The notes beneath the pieces were generated by a model that saw nothing but the letters and a program-made list of their open reading frames with translations, searched no databases and was not told the DNA's origin. A DNA stretch of 39,475 nucleotides from assembly GCA_910588965.1 (NCBI GenBank), contig CAJUSO010000032.1, positions 1 through 39,475 of the forward strand. Reading direction: 5' to 3'. The stretch is from an uncultured Lachnospiraceae bacterium. GTDB lineage: Bacteria > Bacillota > Clostridia > Lachnospirales > Lachnospiraceae. The translations under genes and the position numbers were made by a program. Below, piece by piece: positions 7,698-15,374 of this stretch; position 1 is the first letter of the stretch; every line of letters starts with the position of its first letter.

Positions 7698-8327
7698 TCA
7701 GCAGCTCATGGGTACCGTCTTATGGATGGAATTTTCTACATACCTCCGGAAGGAAAACCTGCGGCGCTTCACATTGAGCTTGGCTAAAACCTGCTTGTGG
7801 AGCTGCTCCTTTTCTTCCGCAGGCAATTTTTCCTTTTCGTATTCAAAAATATCCGTGTCTATACGGTTCAAAAGGTCATACATGTTGTAGTAGGGCAAGG
7901 CATATTCCTTGGGGGCGGATTTCCCCAGCTCTTCCCCTACATAGAAACGGTAAAACAGTTCCTGCTCTAAGGGGTCTAGGCAGCTCACCATCATTTCCTT
8001 TTCTTCTGCAATCTCCTTCTCAATCAGCCAGGCAATCGTCGCTTCCTTCTGGTATGCCCGCAGGAATTCCAGGCAGCGGTACCTTGCTACGGAGCCAATC
8101 CAATTCTCAATCTCATTGTCATCATCGAAGCTCTCTACATGGTTCCAGATTGCCACAATGGTATCTGCCAGGCACTCCTGCTGCAGGTGCGGCAGGGTGA
8201 ACAAATGCTTCCTTATAATGGAAATCAGACGCTCCCCATGCTCCATAATCAGAAATTCCAATGCCTTCTCGTTATGGAACTGCAATTGTGTGACAAAATT
8301 CTCTCTCCCAATCCTCATATAAAACAC
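7698..8327 (-). CDS. Orphan sigma-70-like (ECF-type) protein
   Basis: A 209-aa protein whose first 100 residues look like ECF region 2: ALEFLIMEHGERLISIIRKH, then LADTIVAIWNHVESF and WIGSVARYRCLEFLRAYQKE. Residues about 115-160 (LDPLEQELFYRFYVGEE onward) occupy the place of region 4 but lack a convincing helix-turn-helix. A basic tail ending in KRRRFSFRRYVENSIHKT follows; it resembles the cytoplasmic start of partner anti-sigma proteins found next to such sigma genes. No separate anti-sigma gene is adjacent. It may be a sigma factor, a degenerate or fused relative, or a non-sigma regulator. The start may be GTG 8327 or ATG 8318; AGGAAGG upstream favours the GTG. A palindromic terminator follows. 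Confidence 0.7.
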   Translation of the reverse strand: MFYMRIGRENFVTQLQFHNEKALEFLIMEHGERLISIIRKHLFTLPHLQQECLADTIVAIWNHVESFDDDNEIENWIGSVARYRCLEFLRAYQKEATIAWLIEKEIAEEKEMMVSCLDPLEQELFYRFYVGEELGKSAPKEYALPYYNMYDLLNRIDTDIFEYEKEKLPAEEKEQLHKQVLAKLNVKRRRFSFRRYVENSIHKTVPMSC

Positions 8328-8666
8328 CTGTCCTTCCTTATCTATTGCCAGTTATCCTTCCATTCCTGCGAACAAGGGGCAGACATCCGTGGCTGCCGTA
8401 ATGATTTTATTATGTAGTAAGGTTACCATGAATTAATTCATTTTTTCTATCAATAAATCTTAATTTTTTCTTATATTTTTTGTAAAAGCCCTACAGGGGG
8501 CTTACACATGCCTCTACCATTTGATACGTGCGCAGCGGCGGCTTTCTATCCATCTAGGGGAAAAAGCCTCCCGCTGCGGGGGATGTGCAGCCTCTATCCT
8601 CTCGGGCTTTTGGACGCCTATGGACGTGCCTTCTATCTATTAGATGCAGAAAACACCCAAAATGTT
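8328..8666. other. Intergenic stretch upstream of the sigma-like gene
   Basis: These 339 bases contain a perfect 14-base palindrome ATGAATTAATTCAT (8428-8441) in an A/T-rich segment upstream of the sigma-like gene, which is a possible operator. A hairpin near 8566-8585 probably terminates the metallophosphoesterase operon. I see no gene here. Confidence 0.45.
8561..8585 (-). terminator. Possible terminator of the DUF4474-phosphoesterase operon
   Basis: A short GC stem around CCCGCTGCGGG, extended by C-G and G-T pairs, is followed on the minus strand by a run of five T. It lies about 90 bases after the phosphoesterase stop. Confidence 0.4.
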
Positions 8667-9572
8667 TCAAACAGATTTCGTAATCCCTGCAAATTCCTTT
8701 AAGGGCACAGGCCCTTCCAGCACGTCCCTCCCAATGTACATCATATTATCCTCACGTACCTTTACGCTCCATTTCACCAGGGAGATGCTGCCCCGCTCGA
8801 TTTCAAGGGCTGTGATGCATCTGGGATGGACGCAGCTCCCATCGTTGAAGTAATAGCCGTCCCCAGGCTTGGGGAAAGCTGGCCTATGGGTATGGCCGGC
8901 TATCAGTATGGATTTATGGCGGTTGGCCCATGCAGACAGCCGCTGCTCTACCCTTTCCTTCTTCTGGTAATTCTTGGCTGCGCTGGTAGGGTCGTTGCAG
9001 CCCGCCAGCTCCAAGGGGCGCCAGAGGTAACGTACAAGGAACCGCGTGACTTTCCAGAGGGTATCATTCCAGAAATCGCCCTGGTGGCCGTGCACAAGCA
9101 GAAGTTCCAGGCCGCTGCAGCTGTCTTTCAGGCGGATGGCTTCCTCCACCTTCATGCCGTGGAAAAAGCCAGCATCCCCTTGGGCGCTGCAGGCGCCCAT
9201 ACGGCAGGCGTTCTGGAAATATTTCCCTTGGGCTTTCTTACGGTCATGGTTCCCATAGAGCATATGCAGCCTCCCGTCGCGGTAAAATTGCTCCATCATC
9301 CAAAATTGGTTGCTGTGTATGCGCACAATCTCGCGCAGGTCCCGGTTCTCCCAGAGCTCATCCCCGTCGCCCAGCTCAATATAGACAAATTTCCTTTGGT
9401 TATAGTACTGCAGGGCGGCAAAAAACAGGTTCTGGTTGGCCTGGAAATTGTCGCCCCAGTTCCCGATGCCGCGGTGGCAGTCGCTCATCATCACAATCCG
9501 GCTGCCCATATGGATGGTAAGGCATAAGGCATTCTCATAGGCATGGTCCAGCTTCCTTTGGGTCCGTCTCAT
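8667..9572 (-). CDS. Calcineurin-type metallophosphoesterase
   Basis: A 301-aa soluble phosphoesterase. All metal-binding blocks of the fold are visible: MSDCHRG (residues 29-35), GDGDELWE (about 68), GNHD (about 107), HGHQGDFW (about 161) and the terminal GHTHRP (about 226). There is no signal peptide or membrane segment. The GDGDELWE block and the WNDTLW...VRYLWRPLE insert place it among UDP-diacylglucosamine-hydrolase-like or ser/thr-phosphatase-like enzymes; the substrate is unknown. It starts 15 bases after the stop of the DUF4474 gene and is probably cotranscribed with it. Confidence 0.88.
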   Translation of the reverse strand: MRRTQRKLDHAYENALCLTIHMGSRIVMMSDCHRGIGNWGDNFQANQNLFFAALQYYNQRKFVYIELGDGDELWENRDLREIVRIHSNQFWMMEQFYRDGRLHMLYGNHDRKKAQGKYFQNACRMGACSAQGDAGFFHGMKVEEAIRLKDSCSGLELLLVHGHQGDFWNDTLWKVTRFLVRYLWRPLELAGCNDPTSAAKNYQKKERVEQRLSAWANRHKSILIAGHTHRPAFPKPGDGYYFNDGSCVHPRCITALEIERGSISLVKWSVKVREDNMMYIGRDVLEGPVPLKEFAGITKSV

Positions 9573-9587
9573 TTTTCCCTCCTGCCT

Positions 9588-10511
9588 TTACCGGCGCTTC
9601 CTTTCCCAGGCAAACCTCCCTGTTTTGGTCAGAAGCCTGAAAATCCCAGGGTAGGCCAACATGAGGTAATCCAAGCGGTCTATGGTCCTGTCAAAGCCTT
9701 TGGTTACATGGGCAAAAATCCTGCAGTTGAAATGGTTCTGCCATTGGACCCATTCCCGGTAAAGCCTGCAGCAGCCGTTGGCCGTGGAATGCTTAGGCTG
9801 GTACAGGCAGAGGGAAACTGTGCCGCACTGGACATGCAGGTCTTCCTGGCGGTAGCCTGCCTGGAGGCATCCCTTGATAAAAGCCTCCATCATCCCGTAG
9901 TCCTCAAAGGACAAGGAAACGTGGAGCATCAGTTCCCCGGGATAGGAAAACTCGCCCAGCACAAAGCCTGTGAGCCACCAATGGTTCTCCCCCCTTCGGA
10001 ACAAGGGCTTGCCGTTTTTGTACAAGGACATGGTGATGGGAAGCTGCTCCTTGGGGGAGGCTGCAGTATAAAAGAGGCTTTCCGGGGCATCGCCTGGCGC
10101 AGGGCCCATATGGTAATAAATCCCTACTTCCGCGCCTGTCATAATGCCATATTGGCCTTTCCATAACTCAATCAGCCATTTTTTCCCGTTATATTCAAAA
10201 TAGATGGGCTCACAGTCGATAATCATATTCATAACCGGGGCCATTTCATCATATAGTTTGCTGTAGCCGAAATCTTTTTGCCAGGCATCCTGTTTGGAAT
10301 AGAAGATGTCCTGGGTAAGGCTGTAGGCAAAGCCGAACGGGGCCAAGGCCTGGTTGATGTCTTGGAGCTTCTCTTGGTCAGGACGCCTCTTTACCTGGAT
10401 CCTGGCTTCCCTGCGGCAATGGCTCCGGTAATGGACAAAAAGGAAGATAAGGACCAACGCCAAGGTTATCAGGATGGTTAAGATACTGTATGAGAAATCA
10501 TTGCTATGCAT
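9588..10511 (-). CDS. DUF4474-domain membrane-anchored protein
   Basis: A 307-aa protein. An N-terminal hydrophobic segment (about residues 8-27: SILTILITLALVLIFLFVHY) anchors a long cytoplasmic or extracytoplasmic domain. That domain contains INQALAPFGFAYSLTQDIFYS and a following block ending EYNGKKWLIELWKGQYGI, which I recognise as DUF4474, common in Lachnospiraceae and of unknown function. The frame is open to 10616, but ATG 10511 is preferred because AAAAGGAA precedes it and the upstream extension has no site. A promoter lies at 10540-10569. It forms an operon with the metallophosphoesterase. Confidence 0.78.
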   Translation of the reverse strand: MHSNDFSYSILTILITLALVLIFLFVHYRSHCRREARIQVKRRPDQEKLQDINQALAPFGFAYSLTQDIFYSKQDAWQKDFGYSKLYDEMAPVMNMIIDCEPIYFEYNGKKWLIELWKGQYGIMTGAEVGIYYHMGPAPGDAPESLFYTAASPKEQLPITMSLYKNGKPLFRRGENHWWLTGFVLGEFSYPGELMLHVSLSFEDYGMMEAFIKGCLQAGYRQEDLHVQCGTVSLCLYQPKHSTANGCCRLYREWVQWQNHFNCRIFAHVTKGFDRTIDRLDYLMLAYPGIFRLLTKTGRFAWERKRR

Positions 10512-10539
10512 AGATAGGTTATTCCTTTTCTTTTTTAAT

Positions 10540-10569
10540 AATATATTCAGAAAAGGATAGGATTGACAA
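10540..10569 (-). promoter_or_regulatory. Promoter of the DUF4474 operon
   Basis: On the minus strand: TTGTCA (10569-10564), an 18-bp spacer and TATATT (10545-10540), about 30 bases before ATG 10511. Confidence 0.5.
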
Positions 10570-10696
10570 ATCTTATAGAAGGTTTTAGGCGGAAAAGGAG
10601 ACAGAGGCCGCCGCAAAGCAGCTTAGGCTGCTGCAAAAAAGATGGGTAACCATTCATTGGGCAATGGCTCCAATTTTATGCCAAAGAACAGAAAAG

Positions 10697-10739
10697 AGGC
10701 TGCCGCAAAACCATCAAATCAGATGATTTTGCGGCAGCC
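10697..10739 (-). terminator. Terminator of the metF-metH operon
   Basis: GGCTGCCGCAAAA and TTTTGCGGCAGCC form a perfect 13-bp stem just after the metH stop. On the minus strand it is followed by TCTTTTCTGTTC, a broken T-run. Confidence 0.8.
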
Positions 10740-10744
10740 CCAGC

Positions 10745-13138
10745 TTAAGCAGGCGCACCGGCAAAAAGGGTATTCGCATAACGGACAGAACCCATGGCAT
10801 CCTTGGAGTAAAAGTCTGCGCCTATCATGTCGGCATAAGTCTGGGTCAGGACTGCCCCGCCTACCATAACCTTGCAGCCTGGCAATTCTTTTTTCAGAAG
10901 CCGTATGGTCGCTTCCATATTCGCAACGGTCGTAGTCATCAAAGCGCTTAAGCCCACAAGCCTGGCCTGATGCTCTTTGGCTGCCTCCAGGACTGCCTCC
11001 GGCGGCACGTCTTTCCCTAAATCAATGACCTGGAACCCATAATTTTCCAGCAAGACCTTTACAATATTTTTGCCGATATCATGGATATCGCCTTTTACTG
11101 TGGCAATTACAACCGTGCCTTTCGAAGCGGAAGCGCCGCCCTTGGCTTTCAGATGCTCCTTGATGGCGTCAAAACCAGCCTTAGCCGCTTCCGCGCTCAT
11201 CAGAAGCTGGGGAAGGAAAACCGTTTTCTTCTCAAAGCCCTGCCCAACATCATCCAATGCCGGGATTAGGCTGCCGTCAATCACAGACAGCGCATCCTTG
11301 CCCTGCAGTTCCTTCTTGGCTGCCTGGCCGGCGCTTTCAGACAAGCCCTTTACCACGGCTTCATAGAGGGTAAGTTCCCCTGTCCCAGCAGGAAGAGGCT
11401 GGGGCTGCCCTTCCTGTTCGGAATAGCGGCGGATATAACCGGCGCATTGGCTGTCGCTGCCGTTTAAGGCACAGGAAGCATAATAGGCAGCCATCATGGC
11501 GTCGCTGCCTGGATTGACAATGCCGGCGCTCAGCCCTTTTGACAAGGCAATGGTAAAGAATGCCGTATTGATTTTCTCCCGCTGTGGAAGCCCAAAGGAA
11601 ATATTCGACACGCCCAGGACCGTATGGATCCCAAGCTTACGGCGCACATACTCCAGGGCATCCAGGGTAGCCTGTGCGTTTTCCTGGCCTGTGCTGATTG
11701 TCATGGCCAGCGTATCTATCAATAAATCCTTTTTCCCAATGCCATACTTTGCAGCCTCGGCAATGATTTTTTCTGCAATCTTGATACGCCCCTCAGCCGT
11801 GCTTGGGATCCCGCCCTCATCCAGGGTAAGGCACACCACCATGCCGCCATATTTTGCCACCAGCGGGAACACGGTATCCATGGATTCCTGCTTGCCGTTC
11901 ACAGAGTTAACCAAGGGCTTCCCATTGTAAAGGCGCATAGCAGCCTCCATAGCCGCGCCGTCTGAAGTATCAATCTGCAGCGGCAGGCCTGTAATCCCTT
12001 GGAGCCCTGCCACGGCTTCCCGCATCATTCCCACCTCGTCAATTTCAGGCAGGCCTACGTTGACATCCAGGATATGGGCGCCCCTGTCCTGCTGGGCAAG
12101 GGCTTCTCTGTAGATATATTCCATGTCTTTTTCACGGAGGGCCTGTTTGAAGCGCGGCTTCCCTGTGGGATTAATCCGCTCCCCAATAATACGCGGGCGG
12201 TCCCCAAAGGCCACCGCATGGGTATAGGAGGATACAACGGAACGGTTTTTGTCCGTAACCGCAAGAGGCTCCATGCCCTTGCAGGCTTCCACTAGCGCCT
12301 GGATATGGCTTGGGGTCGTGCCGCAGCAGCCGCCTAGGACAGACACGCCTTCCTGGGCAATCTCTTTCATCACAATGGCAAACACCCCTGGCTCCACCTG
12401 GAAGCAGGCCTTCCCATCTACCACCACCGGAAGCCCTGCATTGGGGTTCAGCACAAGGGGAAGGGAGCAGATTTCGCGCAGCTTGGGAAGGAAGCCCTTC
12501 ATCACATCCGGCCCAAACCCGCAGTTTAAGCCAATCGCGTCCACACGGAGCCCTTCCAACATAGCGACTGCCGCTTCCATATCCGCGCCGGTCAGGAGCT
12601 TCCCGCTTTCATCAAACACCATAGTGGCCACCACCGGGAGGCTTGTATGTTCCTTGGCAGCCAGGACGGCAGCTTTCATCTCATAAGTGTCGTTCATGGT
12701 TTCAATCAGGCACAGGTCTGCCCCAGCCTGTTCCCCTGCTATGCACATCGGGCAGAAGGCTTCGTAGGCCTTTTCAAAGGGCAAATCGCCCAAAGGCTCC
12801 AGGAGCTTCCCCAAAGAGCCGATATCCAGGGCAGTATAGGCCTCCTTGCCTGTTTCGGCAATGGCGCGCTTTACCAGGCCAATCCCCTTTTTGGTTAATT
12901 CTTCGCAGGTATACCCTGTGCCTTCCATTTTGAAAGGATTAATACCAAAGGTATTGGCTTTTATGATATCGGCGCCGGCCTCCAGGTAACGCTTATGGAT
13001 ATTTAAAATGATTTCTTCCTTCGTAATGTTCCAGATTTCTGGCAGTTCGCCAGGCTTGAGGCCTTGCTTTTGGAGCAACGTGCCCATCGCCCCATCAAAA
13101 AACAGCAGCTTTTTTCCTAATTGTTCTTTAAAATTCAT
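10745..13138 (-). CDS. metH: Cobalamin-dependent methionine synthase, short form
   Basis: A 797-aa enzyme that methylates homocysteine with methyl-THF. Domains in order: homocysteine-binding barrel (about 1-290) with zinc cysteines in LNCGFGP (C206) and GGCCGTT (C271, C272); pterin-binding barrel (about 315-570, starting IIGERINPTG); cobalamin cap helices (about 590-660); and the B12 Rossmann domain with GDIHDIG (683-689, axial His 686). The C-terminal AdoMet reactivation domain of E. coli MetH (about 1,200 aa) is absent; the gene immediately upstream supplies it as a separate protein, as in Thermotoga. The start is ATG 13138 behind GGGAGG. It is third in the metF operon and is followed by a strong terminator. 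Confidence 0.95.
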   Translation of the reverse strand: MNFKEQLGKKLLFFDGAMGTLLQKQGLKPGELPEIWNITKEEIILNIHKRYLEAGADIIKANTFGINPFKMEGTGYTCEELTKKGIGLVKRAIAETGKEAYTALDIGSLGKLLEPLGDLPFEKAYEAFCPMCIAGEQAGADLCLIETMNDTYEMKAAVLAAKEHTSLPVVATMVFDESGKLLTGADMEAAVAMLEGLRVDAIGLNCGFGPDVMKGFLPKLREICSLPLVLNPNAGLPVVVDGKACFQVEPGVFAIVMKEIAQEGVSVLGGCCGTTPSHIQALVEACKGMEPLAVTDKNRSVVSSYTHAVAFGDRPRIIGERINPTGKPRFKQALREKDMEYIYREALAQQDRGAHILDVNVGLPEIDEVGMMREAVAGLQGITGLPLQIDTSDGAAMEAAMRLYNGKPLVNSVNGKQESMDTVFPLVAKYGGMVVCLTLDEGGIPSTAEGRIKIAEKIIAEAAKYGIGKKDLLIDTLAMTISTGQENAQATLDALEYVRRKLGIHTVLGVSNISFGLPQREKINTAFFTIALSKGLSAGIVNPGSDAMMAAYYASCALNGSDSQCAGYIRRYSEQEGQPQPLPAGTGELTLYEAVVKGLSESAGQAAKKELQGKDALSVIDGSLIPALDDVGQGFEKKTVFLPQLLMSAEAAKAGFDAIKEHLKAKGGASASKGTVVIATVKGDIHDIGKNIVKVLLENYGFQVIDLGKDVPPEAVLEAAKEHQARLVGLSALMTTTVANMEATIRLLKKELPGCKVMVGGAVLTQTYADMIGADFYSKDAMGSVRYANTLFAGAPA

Positions 13139-13202
13139 GATTACCTCCCAATGGGTCTGTCTTTCCTTCTATTTGCACAGGCGCCTAACACAGGCAAACG
13201 CC

Positions 13203-13853
13203 TTACCCTTCTTCCCGCCGGAACCCGCAGCCTGTATGCGCACATTGGCTGCAGGCATGCAAAGGGCAGCCTTCCGGCTCCTGCGGGGCAAGGCCTATCA
13301 GGGCTGTCACGGATTTTGACGGCATCATAAGGTTGCCTTCCGTTAGGGTAACCCCAATCCGTTTGCTGCATTCCAGCATGGCGAAAATATCCTTCTGGCA
13401 CTCCAGGGGGAAATCCCCATAGCCAGGGCTGAACCTTGGCCGCAGGTACAACCCACGCCCATGGGCGCCCGTCCGGATCTCATCCTCCGCCTCATCCACA
13501 TAGCTCTCGATATAGGCCGCTCCCGCTGCCTGGGCAATGGCTGCTTTTGCAAGATTCGAGACGGAATACCTTTTTATCATCAGATCTGCCGCCCGCCCAA
13601 TGGTAGCCGCTAACACGACGGCGCGTACGCATCCCTCCAGGTTTCTTGCCAGGCTGGAACTTGTGACGGATAACGCCCCAACTTCGACCCGGTCCCCCTG
13701 TACCTTACAGGCATATTCCTGGTATATGCTTTTGGGGCTGCTGCTGCGCTCCAGCTCCGCGGCCACTTCTTCCAAAAGCTGCAGGGTCTGCCCATCCGCT
13801 TCCTGCCTGCCATATCCCAGATACCGCAGGGCTTCCTTCCTGTCAACCTCCAT
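13203..13853 (-). CDS. Stand-alone MetH reactivation-domain protein
   Basis: A 216-aa protein related to the vitamin-B12-dependent methionine synthase activation domain. The diagnostic segment is LRPRFSPGYGDFPLECQK (about residues 136-153), equivalent to the RxxPGY AdoMet-binding loop of MetH. The C-terminus carries a cysteine cluster CPLHACSQCAHTGCGF, common in free-standing versions. It lies between metF (2-base gap) and metH (64-base gap), all on the minus strand, which fits a role in reductive methylation of inactive cob(II)alamin on the short MetH. Confidence 0.85.
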   Translation of the reverse strand: MEVDRKEALRYLGYGRQEADGQTLQLLEEVAAELERSSSPKSIYQEYACKVQGDRVEVGALSVTSSSLARNLEGCVRAVVLAATIGRAADLMIKRYSVSNLAKAAIAQAAGAAYIESYVDEAEDEIRTGAHGRGLYLRPRFSPGYGDFPLECQKDIFAMLECSKRIGVTLTEGNLMMPSKSVTALIGLAPQEPEGCPLHACSQCAHTGCGFRREEG

Positions 13854-13855
13854 GC

Positions 13856-14740
13856 CTACCTTACCCTTTCCGGAACCTTATAAATCTCCGAAAGGTTCCC
13901 CATAATCGCACCCGCCACATCCGGCTTATTCATGGTATAGATATGCACATGCCCCACCCCGTTGGCAACCAGGTCAATAATCTGCTCTGTGGCATAGGCA
14001 ATCCCCGCCTGCTTCAATGCGTTTGGGTCGTCTGCAAACCGCTCCACCATCATCCGGAACCTCTGGGGCAGCACAGACCCTGACAACGCCCCAATCCGTT
14101 TCATCTGGCTTACGTTCGTCACCGGCATAATCCCCGCGACTACCGGCACCTGGATTCCCTTTTTCAGCGCCTTATAGAGGAAGCTGTAGAGGATGTTATT
14201 ATCAAAAAACATCTGGGTCGTCAAAAACTCACAGCCTGCCTCCACTTTGCGCTTCAGGTTGTCAATATCCGCCTCCACAGACTCTGCCTCCGGATGCCCC
14301 TCTGGGTAGCATGCGCCCCCGATGCAAAAATCCCCGTATGCCTTTATCTCTTCTATCAGCTCACTGGCATGGTGGTACTGGTCCGGCAGGGGAAAATCCG
14401 CATCCTCCGGGATATCCCCCCGCAGCGCCAGGATATTCTCTATGTTATGCGCTTTCAGCTCCCCTAACACCTCCTGGATTTTATCCCGGTGGGAGGAGGC
14501 GCAGGTCAGATGCGCCAAAGCCGGCACCCCGTTCACATTCTGGGCTTCATTTGCCAAATTTACCGTATGTTCGCTAATCCCGCCTGTCGCCCCATAGGTC
14601 ACGCTGATAAATGCAGGATGGATTTTGGCCATTTCCCGCACCAGGTCATGGGCTTTTTTTAGCTCAGAGCCTTTTTTCGGCGGAAAAAGCTCGCAGCTTA
14701 TGGTCACTTCCCTTGCCCGCAATACTTCTGAAATTTTCAT
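13856..14740 (-). CDS. metF: Methylenetetrahydrofolate reductase
   Basis: A 294-aa TIM-barrel flavoenzyme that reduces 5,10-methylene-THF to 5-methyl-THF for MetH. Visible family marks are SCELFPPKKGSE with the catalytic-type Glu (residues 15-26), SVTYGATGG (46-54), LALRGD (about 114), FLTTQMFFD and AGIMPVTN. The length is normal for bacterial MetF. It is the first gene of a three-gene minus-strand operon with the MetH activation protein and MetH. Transcription probably starts from the promoter at 14790-14818. No SAM riboswitch is visible in the short leader. Confidence 0.95.
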   Translation of the reverse strand: MKISEVLRAREVTISCELFPPKKGSELKKAHDLVREMAKIHPAFISVTYGATGGISEHTVNLANEAQNVNGVPALAHLTCASSHRDKIQEVLGELKAHNIENILALRGDIPEDADFPLPDQYHHASELIEEIKAYGDFCIGGACYPEGHPEAESVEADIDNLKRKVEAGCEFLTTQMFFDNNILYSFLYKALKKGIQVPVVAGIMPVTNVSQMKRIGALSGSVLPQRFRMMVERFADDPNALKQAGIAYATEQIIDLVANGVGHVHIYTMNKPDVAGAIMGNLSEIYKVPERVR

Positions 14741-14789
14741 GATTTTTTACCGTTCCTTTCCCTGGCTCTATGCCCCAAAATACGGTTCT

Positions 14790-14818
14790 ATTATAATAAT
14801 TTACCGCGCAAAAGTCAA
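14790..14818 (-). promoter_or_regulatory. SigA promoter of the metF-metH operon
   Basis: On the minus strand: TTGACT (14818-14813), a 17-bp spacer and a perfect TATAAT (14795-14790). The expected start site lies about 40 bases before metF ATG 14740, which leaves no room for an S-box or T-box leader. Confidence 0.8.
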
Positions 14819-14882
14819 ACATGCATAAAAATAACCCTTTTATGCAAGAGTCAAACATGCATAAAAATAACCCTTCTATGCC
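14814..14882 (-). promoter_or_regulatory. Tandem operator-like repeats upstream of the met promoter
   Basis: A 26-base segment occurs exactly twice (14814-14839 and 14850-14875) with a 36-bp period, and similarity continues a few bases beyond. Each copy holds an inverted repeat. The promoter-proximal one is perfect: TGCATAAAA (14822-14830), 7 bases, TTTTATGCA (14838-14846). The distal one (14858-14882) has two mismatches in one arm. The proximal site ends 4 bases upstream of the -35 element, a position typical for an activator. The binding protein is unknown. Confidence 0.6.
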
Positions 14883-14980
14883 ATACTATCCTTGCTACTG
14901 GCAAAAAACACTACAAATTGCCCTGGGCGGGAGCCTTCGCCTCATTCCAGGGCAAACTCCCAACAGAAAGAAGGTATTTT

Positions 14981-15232
14981 ATGGATAGAACGGATACAAA
15001 AAAAGAAAGCCATCCAGTACCTGATTTGACGGACAGCTATGATTACCTGAAAGCAAGCTCTGCCACAGACTGTACCGGGGCTATGCCCAGGCCGCCCCAA
15101 AACAGCGCGGAACTGGACTCCTACCTGGACGTCTACAATTTCCTCCCCCAATGTGCTTTTGCCAAGCCAAGCCCCTTAGAGGTGGACATGCTTAGCTCTG
15201 GCAGGCAGGCAAAAAAAGACCTGGCTCCTTAA
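14981..15232 (+). CDS. Small conserved-looking protein of unknown function
   Basis: An 83-aa soluble, acidic protein with no membrane segment. ATG 14981 follows AGAAGG 7 bases upstream; an upstream extension of the frame to 14918 lacks a site. It contains the segments DSYDYLKASSATDCTG and AELDSYLDVYNFLPQ and no known enzymatic motif. It is transcribed divergently from metF, so the tandem repeats at 14814-14882 could also affect it. A strong terminator at 15257-15295 supports it being a real, single-gene unit. I do not recognise a named family. Confidence 0.65.
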   Translation: MDRTDTKKESHPVPDLTDSYDYLKASSATDCTGAMPRPPQNSAELDSYLDVYNFLPQCAFAKPSPLEVDMLSSGRQAKKDLAP

Positions 15233-15256
15233 GCGGAGCGCAGGCCGTCCCCTTTC

Positions 15257-15295
15257 CCAGCAGGCAAACACATTCCCTATGGGTTTGCCTGCTGG
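15257..15295 (+). terminator. Terminator after the 83-aa protein gene
   Basis: CCAGCAGGCAAAC (15257-15269) and GTTTGCCTGCTGG (15283-15295) form a perfect 13-bp stem with a 13-base loop, followed by ATTTTAGC. Confidence 0.75.
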
Positions 15296-15374
15296 ATTTT
15301 AGCATATCTGCATGTTCTGCCATCCCTTCCACGCATGCCAAGCGGCGGCGCTGCGCCCATCGGAAGAAATGCTG

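Noticed and set aside
8826..10166. Long plus-strand frames opposite the phosphoesterase and DUF4474 genes
   Set aside because: Shadow frames: the minus strand has complete metal-binding motifs and ribosome binding sites.
14814..14882. CRISPR array from the 36-bp-period repeat
   Set aside because: There are only two copies, with conserved rather than variable sequence between them, overlapping a promoter, and no cas genes nearby.
14741..14900. SAM riboswitch or T-box upstream of metF
   Set aside because: The leader after the promoter is only about 40 bases, and no such structure is visible; the repeats there lie upstream of the promoter.
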